Assembly: GCA_946811695.1 (NCBI GenBank)
Contig: OX328132.1
Span: 96,410,022-96,474,021 of the forward strand
Length of the DNA stretch: 64,000 nt
Source: Gonocerus acuteangulatus
Lineage: Eukaryota; Arthropoda; Insecta; Hemiptera; Coreidae
Direction of reading: 5' to 3'
Shown here: positions 35,831 through 46,889 of the stretch, piece after piece
Layout: every line of letters begins with the position of its first letter
Position numbering within the stretch: position 1 is the first letter of the stretch
The notes under the pieces: model-generated
Told to the model about the DNA's origin: nothing
The model's input: only the letters and a program-made list of their open reading frames with translations
The model's database searches: none
Program-made: the position numbers and the translations under genes

Positions 35831-35945
35831 CTTTCGCGAAAAATTGTAAACACATGTAGAAATGAAAAATGAAATCTCAAAGCGAAACAAGATCTTAGGC
35901 GCCACAAACGGAAACTGACAGATAGCTCTATCAAAAATCACTTAA

Positions 35946-37056
35946 CACGTTCAGTGCGGCTGGAAAAATTCGTAACGATCCACAAGTGCGACACGGGTCA
36001 ATTAACAATTGACCCCGTGTTCTTTCCTTACTTTAAACGCATTCAGCGAGTTGAAAATTGATTAATTTATGCAAAAACATTTATTTTCCCACTCCGTAGG
36101 TTTAGGTGAGTATACTACGGGACCAGGACATTCACTGATTCATACAAAAGTTTATTAACCTCATGGAAATTGTAATCGTCTATTAATTATTTTTCTTTTT
36201 GATTCAAAGCACCTTTTCCCTCCTTGAATTTTAATTTTATGAGATTTTGGAGAGAGGAGAAATTACTTTGATTTTTTTTTTAGGTGAGTACCCCCCCCCC
36301 CCATAAACCACACCATTTTTCATATTTTATGAAAACAAAATTCACTCACAAAAACTTTTATTTTTATTTTAATATTTTTACATTTGACTTACATAAAACA
36401 TTGCTTTAAAAACATAGTATTTGTTAAAAACAAATAGTAATATCTCACTAAAAAAATAAAATTATTCAAGAGGTTAAACAATAGGAAATAATAACTAGGG
36501 CATTGATTCGTGTATATCATTGAAGCATGAAAGACAAAGACCTTCGTAGATCACTCCTCACAATATGTGCGGATTTTTTATCAGGTTCTTTAGAGCTCAT
36601 AGTTTTCCTAAGCTTTTCGTAACAACCTGAACATGTTTTCCTCTTCTTGTCAACGTCGTGAGCTGGCGTGTGGTTGTGTTTAGGTGTCCTGGGGTGTTCC
36701 AATATTTCTTATTCTGCTTCCAGGGCTAATGCTTTTGACAAAATCACCTTGAACTGCAGATTTATTCCGTAAAGAGGGTCTGTGGACCTTTCTTTCGAGA
36801 AGAGTAGCACGTGGCCCCACTAGAGGTTGAATTTTTAACCTCAGTGCGACACGGGGTCGCTTGACCCCTTACGATTTTTTATCGGATTATGATAGATTTT
36901 CGAAGTTAGTAACACATAGACCTACTGGTTTCAACCTATTGAAATGTCTAAAGCTGAAACTGGTTCGAACATTTTTTTAAAGTTTACTTATTACACGCTC
37001 AGCACTAGTGGAAAGATAGACACGGGACCAATCGACCCCGTAACGCACTGAACGTG
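35946..37056 (-). mobile_element. piggyBac-like deletion derivative
   Basis: The ends CACGTTCAGTGCG and CGCACTGAACGTG are inverted and flanked by TTAA (35942-35945) and TTAT (37057-37060). TTAA is the invariant piggyBac target, and the right one appears to carry one substitution. Inside, on the minus strand, a relic of the transposase Cys-rich C-terminus remains. Near-palindromic GACACGGG...CCCCGTGT motifs occur near both ends and once internally. Confidence 0.8.
36495..36702 (-). pseudogene. piggyBac transposase C-terminal Cys-rich relic
   Basis: The minus-strand frame gives KKRKTCSGCYEKLRKTMSSK followed by EPDKK. A neighbouring frame just downstream gives YEGLCLSCFNDIHES. C-X2-C-Y...C-X2-CF-X3-H is the characteristic cysteine-rich domain at the end of piggyBac-type transposases. 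A frameshift and an in-frame stop separate the two halves, and the catalytic DDD domain is gone. It supports the element's assignment but has no function. Confidence 0.8.
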
Positions 37057-37060
37057 TTAT

Positions 37061-38239
37061 GTATTTGTAGGAAATTTAATAAACTTTCGAATAAATGCTT
37101 TACGAGTACATTTATTGCGAGTTCCCAACCGGTTTCGAAAGATACATAAATATATTCCAATATCCCATGAAAAATCGTGTTACATTTTTCTCGACAACGG
37201 TTATAGATATTTCCATGGAAGTGGTTCCATAAGATTCTCCTAGACCAACTACTTATAAAACGTGTGCTAGGGAGCATAGTAACTCATAACGTAAGCGTTA
37301 CATCCGCCAAGTTCACCCAAAAAAAACAATGTTCCCGCGGACGGATTCTTTCGTATTTTAATCTAAATATTATTATCTTCCACTATTTGAATTTCGATAT
37401 TTTCCTTTTTAAAATGTCGTTATCGTCATTATTAAATCCATCTAAAGCGGATTATTGTCAGTATCCTGTATGTTTTGTTTTAAGGTTATCATTTTGTAAT
37501 AATCATTCGAATTGTCCATCTCGGATTTGATTATATTTACTCATGTGCAATTATTGCTAGTTAAAACGTCTTTTCATTGAATCCATAACATAAATTTGAG
37601 GGGAAATTGAAATACCCCCTCAAAAAAATATATTTTTTTTTAGTTAGAATACTTTCAATACGCTTTATATTTTTCTAATTACAAATTCAGTTTACCTACT
37701 CAGCTGCTATTACAAATTTATTTTTGCTATACTGAAACAAAATTAATCTACCTGCACGGAAATGTCACCTTTATCCTGTTTATATTGTTCCGTTTGAATA
37801 TATATGATAAATTAGGAAAGTTCACAATATAATTTCAAATGTTGTATCCGGAGAATTATGAATGCACTGGTTCAATTATAACCCAGCTAAATGAACCTCA
37901 GCACAAACTTTATATTGCATAGCCCCACGAAGTTCTGATCCCTCGATTGAGTGAATGCAAACATTTTATTAACCGAGGTTAGTTACAGTTTCGTGATAAG
38001 CCTTATTGTTCAATTATATAGCGAATTTCGTACTTGATACAATGAACAGATGAAGCACATATTCGTTGTCGATTTTCTATTTTGGTAAACAGTATTCTAT
38101 CCGAACCATGGTCAAATCAAGATTAATGACACTTTTAAATCTCATAATATGGTGACCCTGTATTTTATAATCTGTTTTATGCGACAGAGGGTCAAATTTC
38201 AATAAATAGTCATTATTCTTCAATATTCCTTTATTTCGG
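37061..38239. other. Unassigned sequence
   Basis: No gene or defined repeat recognised. Confidence 0.35.
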
Positions 38240-38278
38240 TCTACAAGTTTCACGTATCTTTGAGGCCTCTTCAGGAGC
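38240..38278 (-). ncRNA. Hammerhead-like motif downstream of a SINE
   Basis: The minus strand has CTC, core CTGAAGA, a weak stem II (GGCCTC...ACGT), GAAA, then CTTGTA and GACC. Core and GUA cleavage site are intact with the A-U/C-G mini stem III, but stem II pairs poorly. It lies about 120 bp downstream of the minus-strand SINE at 38401-38660, in the same orientation. Confidence 0.5.
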
Positions 38279-38400
38279 ACTTTAAATAAAAATCACAGAC
38301 TCATCCACAGAGAACCTTCCGCAGGCAGAGCTGTAAACATAAATCAAAGCAAATAAGTAATATTTTAGAATACATATATTTTTCATACTCGAGCAGTGGT

Positions 38401-38660
38401 TTAAATCCAGAAAAACAGGTATTTGATTATTGACCATAAGGCACACTCAAAAGATAGTGTGGTCAGTACCATGCTGTGGCATCCTAATGTTCTACTTTGG
38501 AGGTCCTTATTAAAGGCGAGCCTAGATTGTGTCTGGGACCCCCCACTCCGATAGGAATGACGACACAACATAATATCCTTGCATGTGCGACGAGTTTCGA
38601 ACTCAGGTCTTCCAGAACATGAATCGAGCATTCCGTCACTGTGGTAAACTCACCACCCTA
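38401..38660 (-). mobile_element. tRNA-derived SINE (GTATGGTCA-body family), minus copy
   Basis: The head at 38659-38591 has box B-like GAGTTCGAAACTC. The body runs down to ATAAGGTCAATAATCAAATAC-like sequence near 38415 and carries AGCATGGTACTGACC. It shares the order of blocks with the SINEs at 31522 and 60450. Confidence 0.6.
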
Positions 38661-38838
38661 AAAAAACAATCCTTAAAAAATGCGAAATTGCTGTTCGGTA
38701 TTTTTATTAGAAGTTAAGAGATACCGATACTGGGTTGATGTTTCTATGCCTGTTGTCGTTCGTGTAAAAGAGGGTTATGCGCGTATGAGGTAATGTTCGG
38801 AACAATGACCTCTGATTGGCCAAATGTACCGGTATCCC

Positions 38839-39022
38839 GTACCTTGGACTCGGATCCGACTTACAAGGGGAGGTTACAATGTACCTTGGACTCGGATCCG
38901 ACTTAGAAGGGGAGGTTACAATGTACCTTGGACTCGGATCCGACTTACAAGGGGAGGTTACAATGTACCTTGGACTCGGATCCGACTTACAAGGGGAGGT
39001 TACAATGTACCTTGGACTCGGT
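38839..39022 (+). repeat. 42-bp minisatellite, four units plus a partial
   Basis: Units begin GTACCTTGGACTCGGATCC at 38839, 38881, 38923, 38965 and (partial) 39007. They are almost identical; one unit has GAAGG for CAAGG. Because 42 is a multiple of three and the unit lacks stops, open frames run through it on both strands. No coding context surrounds it. Confidence 0.95.
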
Positions 39023-39159
39023 TGTATACAAGGGTATACAGTGGTGGGGTCATCGATCTGTTCCATTTTTTTTTTTTTTCTCGTGATTCTGCATCGAAAA
39101 CTAGTCAATATGTGTCCGATCGTTCCGTTCAATGCGCCTTAGAAGCCGAGAAATAAAAT

Positions 39160-39775
39160 AAAATAGGTTGAAAATGCTTTATTTTTTATATCGAGAGAAA
39201 ATTATATCGAAATGATTCTTTCGCCAATTCAATTGTTTTATAGAGTAGATTAAAGAAAAAATACAATCGTTAAACAATAATTCATATGTTGTCAAATAAA
39301 TTCAAAAATATGCTCACGTTTTCAAGCAACCTAGTATTATAATTTTTTTTTTTAATGTAAAAATAATAGAAGATTTAAAATCAGCACCTCAAGAAACCCT
39401 AATGTGGTAATTATCATCGAAAATAGAAAATAATAATTTTTCTCAGTCCGGAAGAGATTAAAAATTTGCAAGCGAAAAAGAAACGTGACGTTTTAAAATT
39501 CAATATCTCCCCTTGAGATGATCCGATTTTTACGTCATTGAAATTTTTCAAACGAAGAAAGACTCCTTTCTCTAACAATATAATGACTATTGATTTTTTT
39601 TAATAAATATAAATTATTGTTTAAAGATTGTATTCTTCCTTTAATCTACTCTATAAAACAAACGAATCGTAAGAATCATGTCGATATCATTTTCTAAACT
39701 CGATATAAAAAATGAACCATTTTCAACCTTTTTTATTTAAATTAGGGACACCCTGTATAATAAAAAAATACAAAA
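39160..39775. mobile_element. Foldback/mariner-like remnant
   Basis: AATAGGTTGAAAATG...TATATCGAGA (39160-39290) pairs with TCTCGATATA...CATTTTCAACC (39610-39750). The right side goes on to GGGACACCCTGTATA, the reverse complement of a mariner-type ACAGGGTGTCCC end beside TA. The matching left end is missing, so it looks truncated there. Confidence 0.55.
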
Positions 39776-39966
39776 CTCATCATTTCCATTGATGATTTTA
39801 TTTCTAGTACGTTAGCAACTTAAAACGTAATAAAATAAATCTATTTTTGCTGAGATATGTGGGACATTTTAAAGACCTGAAACTCGCCTAAATGAATTTA
39901 TAATTGAGTAGAATTCTTTTAGTCTATCTGGGTTTTTCATAGCGGGAAAATATTAAAAATAAGCAA

Positions 39967-40125
39967 GAGCCACATTGAATACACCGGTTCCCATAGATTA
40001 CCGAAATTAAGCAACGTTGGGCGTGTCCAGTATTTGGATGGGGACCGCTAGGGAAACCACGCCCCGTAGTCATTACTAAAGGGTGACAATCTATAAATGC
40101 CCAGAACTAATATTCAAAAAGGTTA
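39967..40125 (+). mobile_element. 5S rRNA-derived SINE, second copy
   Basis: 5S-like from GCCACATTGAATACACCGGT through ATTACCGAAATTAAGCAACG and GGATGGGGACCGCTAGG, missing the first few bases of helix I. It then runs into AAAGGGTGACAATCTATAAATGCCCAGAACTAAT, the same body as the copy at 34466. It is more diverged and lacks an A tail, so it is older. Confidence 0.8.
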
Positions 40126-40854
40126 TAGGATGGTAAAGAAATAAGCAAATTAGAAGATAACTGTTTCCAATTACGCAGCATTGGCCAAAAAGGACTAAAT
40201 TACAAATATTTAGAGTGATTAAAGTATATTGAATAATAAAAAAAAAGGTATATTTTTATTTTTATTCATGCAGCTACAGTGCTTATAATTTTCCGGATTA
40301 CTTTCGCAATTTAAGCAATTATTTTTAATGGGGTCATTATCTAAAGAATGTCTTCACAATTTGTATCTCAATTTTACGTTGAATACAGGTTCCTTTCGCT
40401 ACAATTGAAGTTGATTTAGTAACAAAGCTGTTTAGTTACTATAATTTAGTAAAGACAATTTTCTAAGCGAAGAGCATGGTTATTCCGATATACCCTCGGA
40501 AGCCTTAAACAATTAATTTAAATGTCTTCGTATACGTAGTGGATTGTTTCACTGGGTTCATTTTCAAAAGATCAGTACATCTAAAACTATTAGTTTTCAG
40601 AATTTGTGAAAGAGGCTAAAGGCAACGCAACCAAAAATTAACATAACATTATTTACTTCCAATAAATTTTATACGTTTGGGGAATCTCTTGAGTGAAATA
40701 TGATTAATGTATCATAAAATTGAAGAAGATTACGTTCCAGCAGTGGGAACACACCAAGATTGGGCGTTGACTGAAGTAAACCAATATGTCAAGTTGGTCC
40801 ATAATCATCAAGAGTCCCGTTGTTAGTTCTTAGGCTGCGACTACCTTGGATCCG
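40126..40854. other. Unassigned sequence
   Basis: Nothing recognised. Confidence 0.35.
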
Positions 40855-40950
40855 AATTTCTCCCGATCCGATCCAATCAGATTTCGTTTGACCGACAGTG
40901 GCTCACATGAGTTCCATTGGTCCCGACCCGATCCGGTCCGATTTAGTCAT
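40855..40950 (-). repeat. Dispersed GGATCGGATCGGG element, copy 1
   Basis: On the minus strand: GGACCGGATCGGGTCGGG, ACCAATG, then CTGATTGGATCGGATCGGG. The same order occurs in plus orientation at 41500-41625. Confidence 0.65.
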
Positions 40951-41499
40951 AACTTGTCAGTAATGACCTCGTAGTTAAGTGAAAATGAGTGAATAATTTA
41001 AGAAATACCACCTAATAAGTAGAGAAACCTTCGATTTGGTTGAATGTTGGAGGTATGAAGGAGGAGTTGAGAGGCCAATCAATTTCCTGGAAGTATATCG
41101 CTCCCGAAAAAATAAATCTTAGTGTAACAGTTAATTTTTAACTGTTACAATACCATAAGAGAAGTATTATTATTCATATTTTAAAATTATTTATTAGAAA
41201 GGTAGCTAGAAGGTTATATGCATTGGAAGGTTATAAACGTTGGAAGGTTATAGACATTGGATGGTTATAAACATCTTTCCATGTAATTTAAAACACTAGG
41301 GAAACAAAAAACAAAAATGTGAATTTACAATGTTGTCCTAAATTGTATTAGCTTTCATTTAAAAAAAAAAAAAAAAGGACATTGAAATCTGTTAAGACGT
41401 AGAGCTTGTAGACCTTTTTGAAATGCGATATGTGGTTTGGCGCCTTTTTGCTTCGTCTAGAAACAAACAAGTTTGAACGGCCGAGAATCGGTGGCCATC
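40951..41499. other. Unassigned sequence
   Basis: Short GGAAGGTTATAAAC-type phrase occurs three times near 41210-41280; otherwise nothing. Confidence 0.4.
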
Positions 41500-41625
41500 G
41501 GATCGGATCGGGTCGGGTCGGGACCAATGTAGGCACCTCCATTGATATGCATGTGTTTGTTTTTCTTCCGACAGTTGGTGGCTGCCTGATTGGATCGGAT
41601 CGGGTCCAATGTAGGTGCCCCCTAA
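41500..41625 (+). repeat. Dispersed GGATCGGATCGGG element, copy 2
   Basis: GGATCGGATCGGGTCGGG...ACCAATGTAGG and, after about 70 bp, CTGATTGGATCGGATCGGG plus CCAATGTAGG. It has a direct internal repetition and adjoins the SINE starting near 41615. Confidence 0.65.
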
Positions 41626-41790
41626 GGCGTGACCTGGTCGTGGGTTCAATTCCCACTTGGAATTGTGGCTTTTTATTCGAAAAGTCCGACTCGCAGGAAC
41701 TGCAGCATCTTAGCGCGGTTCCGTTCATGTCCCTAGTGCCATTTGATAAGCTTAGAAAAGAAATAAACTTATTTTTTTTATATATCTCGT
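41615..41790 (+). mobile_element. tRNA-derived SINE carrying the GTCCGACTCGCAGG module
   Basis: GGCGTGACCTGGTCGTGGGTTCAATTCCCAC supplies a box B-like tRNA 3' half. It is followed by AAAGTCCGACTCGCAGGAAC, TGCAGCATCTTAGCGCGGTT and TCCCTAGTGCC. The downstream module recurs at least five times in the window, often without a recognisable head. Confidence 0.6.
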
Positions 41791-41879
41791 GAAAATTGTC
41801 AAAATCCTCTCGAACATCTCGAATAAAAGTGATATTAAGGCGTCAGGGACACCGACAGTAGCTAACTTTTACACAGAAG

Positions 41880-43060
41880 CGGAAATTACAGAATCTGGCT
41901 CTCATTCTAAAGCAAAGCTCTATAAATCAATACAAAATATGCCTAATAAAGCCTTTCTAGAGGATACAGAAGCATGGGCGTATATGAGGGGGGGGGGGGC
42001 TGAGGGGGCTGCAGCCCCTCCCGAAATTTTGAATTGATGATAAAAACTTCTCGTAAAACCCTTAAAAATAAATTAAATAAGATCACTTAGCTCATAAAAC
42101 ATATTTTATTTTACGTGCAATAGCGTTTTAGTTGCCTAAAACTATTCCAAGCTCTAAATATTTAGTATTCCATACCCTGGAAATGGTCTCAGCCCCCCCC
42201 GAAATTGTTTTTATATACGCCCATGTACAGAAGGATCAAGAAGAAGTACACAAGATTGAGTAGAATACCCTGCCTAATATAGCCTATATAGAATAATATG
42301 CCGAATAAAACCTATCTAGTTAATACACAAGGACAAATAAAAGTCTTGACGAATAACAAGTCAAAAAAAAAAACTTTATTTAACAAAATAAAACAAAGTT
42401 TAGTTGCCCAACTACAATAGAATAATATACCTAATTAAGTCTACGGAGTAGACACAAATGGACCAAAAACAAGTCTTGTGGAATATTGATTTTTTTCTAA
42501 TTAAATACTTTTTATCAATATTTAGTATATAACCTTTGTTGAAAATTATTGATTGCTAATTGATGAATCGGTTTACAACTAAGTAGTCTTTATGAATATT
42601 TAGTATATAACCTATTTTTGGATCTGTGTTTTTGGGGTGCTCTCCGTCTAGGCTTTGTATTTGTGTCGGCAGATACCTGGGGTATATTTACAGCTCTTGA
42701 GGATTAACTCTTAGCAGGTAAATTTCCTGCGGCCCCATTGTGTTCTACGGGCATTGAACCGCCATATACGCTCATAGTATCTAACCGTTGTGAAGTTTAT
42801 TTTTTGGATTTAGGACTTAATATACATATGTAGACTAAATCATAGCAAGAAGTAATCCTCCGTCGTCGGTTCTTAACTATGTAGACTCGCTAATGTTATC
42901 CAATCTTAGATACATCGTATTTAAAATCCACAGCAAAAACACGACATTTCATCAGAATCCCCTGCTGAATAAAACTTATATAGAATAATATGCAAAATAA
43001 AGCCTATCTAGTGGATAAAAATAGAGGAAAAAAGCCGTTCGTGGTGGTAGAAAATCTTAA
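41880..43060 (+). repeat. Degenerate ~45-bp repeats (AATATGCC-AATAAAGCCTATCTAG)
   Basis: Variants of this phrase occur near 41937, 42290 and 42985, with partial ones near 42265 and 42420. AATATTTAGTATATAACCT is repeated at about 42517 and 42596. They suggest a decayed repeat array into which the 253-bp MITE inserted. Confidence 0.5.
41973..42225. mobile_element. 253-bp hAT MITE with perfect TSD (copy 2)
   Basis: CATGGGCGTATAT...ATATACGCCCATG flanked by TACAGAAG on both sides (41965-41972, 42226-42233). Interior is the inverse of copy 1 at 26630-26883, with a G12 run and GGGGGCTGCAGCCCC. Confidence 0.92.
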
Positions 43061-43399
43061 AAGTATTTCGCTCAGAAATCTCCGAAATATTGTCACTAAT
43101 TTTACGTATCCTGTTTTATAGCCAAATAGATTTATATTCTATAATCAATAAGAAAAACCTACTAACAATAAAAAACTATGGGTAACAGATGAAAATAGGG
43201 AATACCAAGAATAATTCTAAAGAACGAAATCAACACCAGTACTGTAATCTAGATATTCATATGGCATCATCGAATTCTAACAAACAAAATATTGATTCTA
43301 ATTATACGTATCCTGTTTTATTGACAAATACATTTGACTACTATAAGCAATTATAGACACTAGGGAATATGCCAAAGAACTCAGAGTAGGAGCCTCGAC
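43061..43399. other. Unassigned sequence next to the repeat family
   Basis: Contains ATTTTACGTATCCTGTTTTA twice (near 43090 and 43300), a phrase also seen inside the following repeat. Confidence 0.45.
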
Positions 43400-44366
43400 A
43401 GTTTCAAGACATTTGAAGGAAATCGACAAATCCAAAGCTGACATTACTTCGCTTATTCAAAACTTTCTTTAGAACCTTTCTTGTAGACCATTTAGTAAGC
43501 TTTCGAATGGTAACCTTTCGCTTCCCAAGATTTTCAACCGTTTTCGAGATATTAAGAAATTATACGAAGTTCCCAAAACTTTTCATTATTTCTGACAACA
43601 GACAATTGGTCTCATTTTACCTATCCTGTTTTACACACACATACATTTTCCTTACAAATACAAAATAAGAAATTAAAGAAATAACAAACCAAGGGAAAGA
43701 GACAAAAATTACAAAAAGAACGACAAAAACCCGTTCATAAGAACAAAACAGACGTATTTGAAGTTTTAAGCATTTATTTCTCCGATTGACATAACCTAAT
43801 CAAAAATAGTTTTAGAATCATTTTTGTAGAGAATTTAGTAAGCTTTCAAATAGTTTCAATCCACTTACCACGATTTCCCAACCGTGTTCGAGATATTAAT
43901 GAAAGTATACGAAGTTTCCAAAACTTTTCATATCTGTTCATAAAATATTTTATTCTAACCCTTCCTTAACTCCAAACGTAACATAACTTTCAACATATTA
44001 GTTTTAATGAAAGTAGAACATGCACATAATGTTTCAACTGAATCCCGTTATTCTAAGTACCCAAACCAAAAACGGTATTCAAAAACTATTTTTCCAATTT
44101 TCTCGACAACGGTTAAAGCTATCGCCTTGAAAATGGTTTCATTCGTTTTTCTAGCCCAAGAAGCCTATAAAACGAGTACTTACAAGCTTATGAACTCAAA
44201 AACGTAAGCGTTACGATTTTTTCTGCGCGAATTTCGCCCCAAACGCCATCTTCCAGTGGGCGGATTTTGCTGGTTAACGAACTTGACCTTTCAAATTGGA
44301 CGAAAGATTTTTGTACCAAATTTCATCAAAATCGGACCATTCGTCTTCTATTTAGAGAGCGAACAG

Positions 44367-44409
<43 letters not shown>

Positions 44410-44566
44410 TATACATATATATATATATACAAATTTGAACCACCGTTATTTTCGGTTTCTAGGGGTTCTGAAACGCAAAATTTTCTAGTCGGCACTTCCG
44501 GATTGTTTCATTGTATCAACCTTATAAGCGGGGCTCCTCCCTATGGGGGAGGGAGGAACCGCGCTA
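43400..44566 (-). mobile_element. Palindrome-headed repeat family, minus copy
   Basis: Read on the minus strand it starts with GCGCGGTTCCTCCCTCCC...GGGAGGAGCCCCGC, then ATACAATGAAACAATCCGG, CGTTTCAGAACCCC, a TA tract (44370-44430), TGGTCCGATTTTGATGAAAT, AACCAGCAAAATCCGCCCAC and GCGAAATTCGCGC. Further on come repeated CTCGAAAACGGTTGGGAAAT and AATCGGAGAAATAA blocks. It pairs with 44850-46100 as an inverted repeat. No protein is recognised; 60-70-codon frames are the same sequence in both copies. Confidence 0.8.
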
Positions 44567-44849
44567 AAAATGAAAAGACATCAGCCCTAGCCTGTATAGA
44601 AAAGGGTGATAAACCGCCCAGAAAATCTAGGTTTTCATAAATTAATATGGGGTAAAATTTAAATAATTAAAAGCAATATATTAGGTTAAAAATTAATTTC
44701 CAGAATAAATATAATTATAAATAATGAAAACAGCCCTCATCGTTATTAATTTTTAACCATAATTTTTATGTGTCTCACATATAGTAATAAAATATTATCC
44801 AGAAAATGTATTTCAGTTTTGTTTTTTTCATTTACATTTTTTTTCTATT
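44567..44849. other. Spacer between inverted copies, with SINE body fragment
   Basis: 44570-44625 reads ATCAGCCCTAGCCTGTATAG then AAAAGGGTGATAAACCGCCC, a match to the SINE body at 20251-20330. The rest is AT-rich. Confidence 0.5.
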
Positions 44850-44985
44850 TTAGCGCGGTTCCTCCCTCCCTCATAGGGAGGAACCCCGCTTATAGGGTTG
44901 ATACAATGAAACAATCCGGAAGTGCCGACTAGAAAATTTTGCGTTTCAGAACCTCTGGAAACCGAAAATGATGGTAGTTCAAATT

Positions 44986-45070
<85 letters not shown>

Positions 45071-46100
45071 CTGTTCGCTCATTTCTGGCTTCCCTGATGG
45101 TCCGATTTTGATGAAATTTGGTACAAAAATCCATCGTCCAATTTGAAAGGTCAAGTTCGTTAACCAGCAAAATCCGCCCACTGGAAGATGGCATTTGGGG
45201 CGAAATTCGCGCAAAAAAAATCGTAACGCTTACGTTTTTGAGTTCATAAGCTTGTAAGTACTCTTTTTATAGGCTTCTTGGGCTAGGAAAACGAATGGAA
45301 CCATTTTCAAGGCGATAGCTTTAACCGTTTTCGAGAAAATTGGAAAAATAATTTTTGAATACCGTTTTTTGTTTGGGTACTTAGAATTACGGGATTCAGT
45401 TGAAACATTATCTGCATGTTCTACTTTCATTAAAACTAATATGTTGAAAGTTTTGTTACATTTGGAGTTAAGGAAGGGTTAGAATAAAATATTTTATGAA
45501 CAGACAAGAAAAGTTTTGGGAACTTCGTATACTTTCATTAATATCTCGAACACGGTTGGGAAATCGTGGTAAGTGGATAGAAACTATTTGAAAGCTTTCT
45601 AAATTCTCTACAAAAAATATTCTAAAACTATTTTTGATTAGGTTATGTCAATCGGAGAAATAAGTGCTTAAAACTTCAAATACGTCTGTTTTGTTCTTAA
45701 GAACGGGTTTTTGTCGTTCTTTTTGTAATTTTTGTCTCTTTCCCTTTGTTTTTTATTGCTTTTTATTTTTGTAATTTCTTATGTTGGGAAAATTTTGTGT
45801 GTAAAACAGGATATGAAAAATGAGACCAATTTTCTGTTGCTAGAAATAATGTAAATTTTGGGAACTTTCATTAATATCTCGAAAACGGTTGAAAATCTTG
45901 GGAAACGGAAGAATACCATTAGAAAGCTTATTAAATGCTCTACATAAAAGGTTCTAATGAAAGTTTTGATTAGGCGATGACAATCGGAGAAATAAGAGCT
46001 TAAAGCTTTAAAGTAATTGATTTCGCTTATTCGAACTGTTCTTTTTGTCTGTTTTTTATTCCTTGTTATTTTTTAATTGCTTATAGTTGGATAATGTATT
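44850..46100 (+). mobile_element. Palindrome-headed repeat family, plus copy
   Basis: Same order as 43400-44566 in direct orientation: the palindromic GGTTCCTCCCTCCC...GGGAGGAACC head, a TA tract at 44988-45066, then the conserved CCGATTTTGATGAAATTTGG core. Two successive ~0.33-kb internal units follow (about 45500-45790 and 45840-46110), each with TCATTAATATCTCGAA and CAATCGGAGAAATAAG. Further copies: 53442-54330, 55195-55480, 63270-63478. Confidence 0.8.
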
Positions 46101-46321
46101 CGAAAATAAAACAGGTTTAGTAAAATAACAAAAACAATTTATTGTTAGAAATAGTTCCAAGATTCCAAGACCTTGTAACTAGCGGGAAAGTTTCTAGTGA
46201 TGCCGACCCTTCCAGGTAAGATTGTAAATCCTACCTTTCAAGACTGTTGGAACCAAAACAATAACTGTCGGGGTTCGGTCACTGCTACTTTTATCGTAAA
46301 AATGGTTTTATGGTAAAAATG

Positions 46322-46361
46322 GCCGACGTTTCGGCTTGAACTTCAAGCCTTCATCAGGGCT
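46322..46361 (-). ncRNA. Hammerhead ribozyme-like motif, well-formed
   Basis: On the minus strand: AGCC, CTGATGA, A, stem II GGCTTGA-AGT-TCAAGCC (7 bp), GAAA, CGTC, GGCC. Core boxes are perfect, stem I pairs GCC/GGC, and stem III is only ACGU. ACGU is self-complementary, so two molecules could complete stem III between them, as proposed for Penelope-type hammerheads. Cleavage would follow GUC. Confidence 0.7.
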
Positions 46362-46421
46362 GTAAATACAAGTAGGACATATTTAACACTAATATATGCA
46401 CATATCTATGTAAATATACCT

Positions 46422-46423
<2 letters not shown>

Positions 46424-46483
<60 letters not shown>

Positions 46484-46604
46484 CCGATTTCGATGGATTC
46501 ATCTCCATCGAAATATTCCGGGAAGAAGTGAGGAGGAGTACCACCGCTGGAGAAAAATGCCGTTCCATCTAAAAATACTATCCCAGCGACGAATAATAGC
46601 ATCA

Positions 46605-46657
<53 letters not shown>

Positions 46658-46659
46658 TA

Positions 46660-46678
<19 letters not shown>
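46424..46678. repeat. Two (TA)n tracts
   Basis: 46424-46480 and 46611-46678 around a short unique stretch; both are present in the right copy at 48772-48807 and 48936-49027. Confidence 0.9.
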
Positions 46679-46691
<13 letters not shown>

Positions 46692-46889
46692 CATGCCTAT
46701 ACACATACACATATACACGCACACATATGTACATATATATGCGCACATACATACACATATGGGGTATGTATTATTAAGTAGCAGTGACCGAACCCGGACA
46801 ATCCCTACCTTGCATCATCAACGGTCAACGATCTCCTCTCAACAAAATAATAACTGCTTCTATTTTAATCTTTCGAAATTAGACTAGGG

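Larger units (their letters stand above)
46266..46800. mobile_element. Hammerhead-bearing element with 20-bp inverted ends
   Basis: GGGTTCGGTCACTGCTACTT (46270) and AAGTAGCAGTGACCGAACCC (ends ~46796) are inverted. Inside are the hammerhead motif at 46322-46361, two TA tracts and a perfect ATTTCGATGGA/TCCATCGAAAT hairpin. Inverted ends plus a hammerhead fit a non-autonomous Penelope-like or retrozyme-type element, by inference. The part from 46350 on is duplicated at 48695. Confidence 0.55.

Noticed and set aside
44007..45430. Matching 66-codon frames at 44007 (+) and 45230 (-)
   Set aside because: They are the same repeat in inverted copies; neither resembles a protein, and the third copy at 53.9 kb does not keep the frame.
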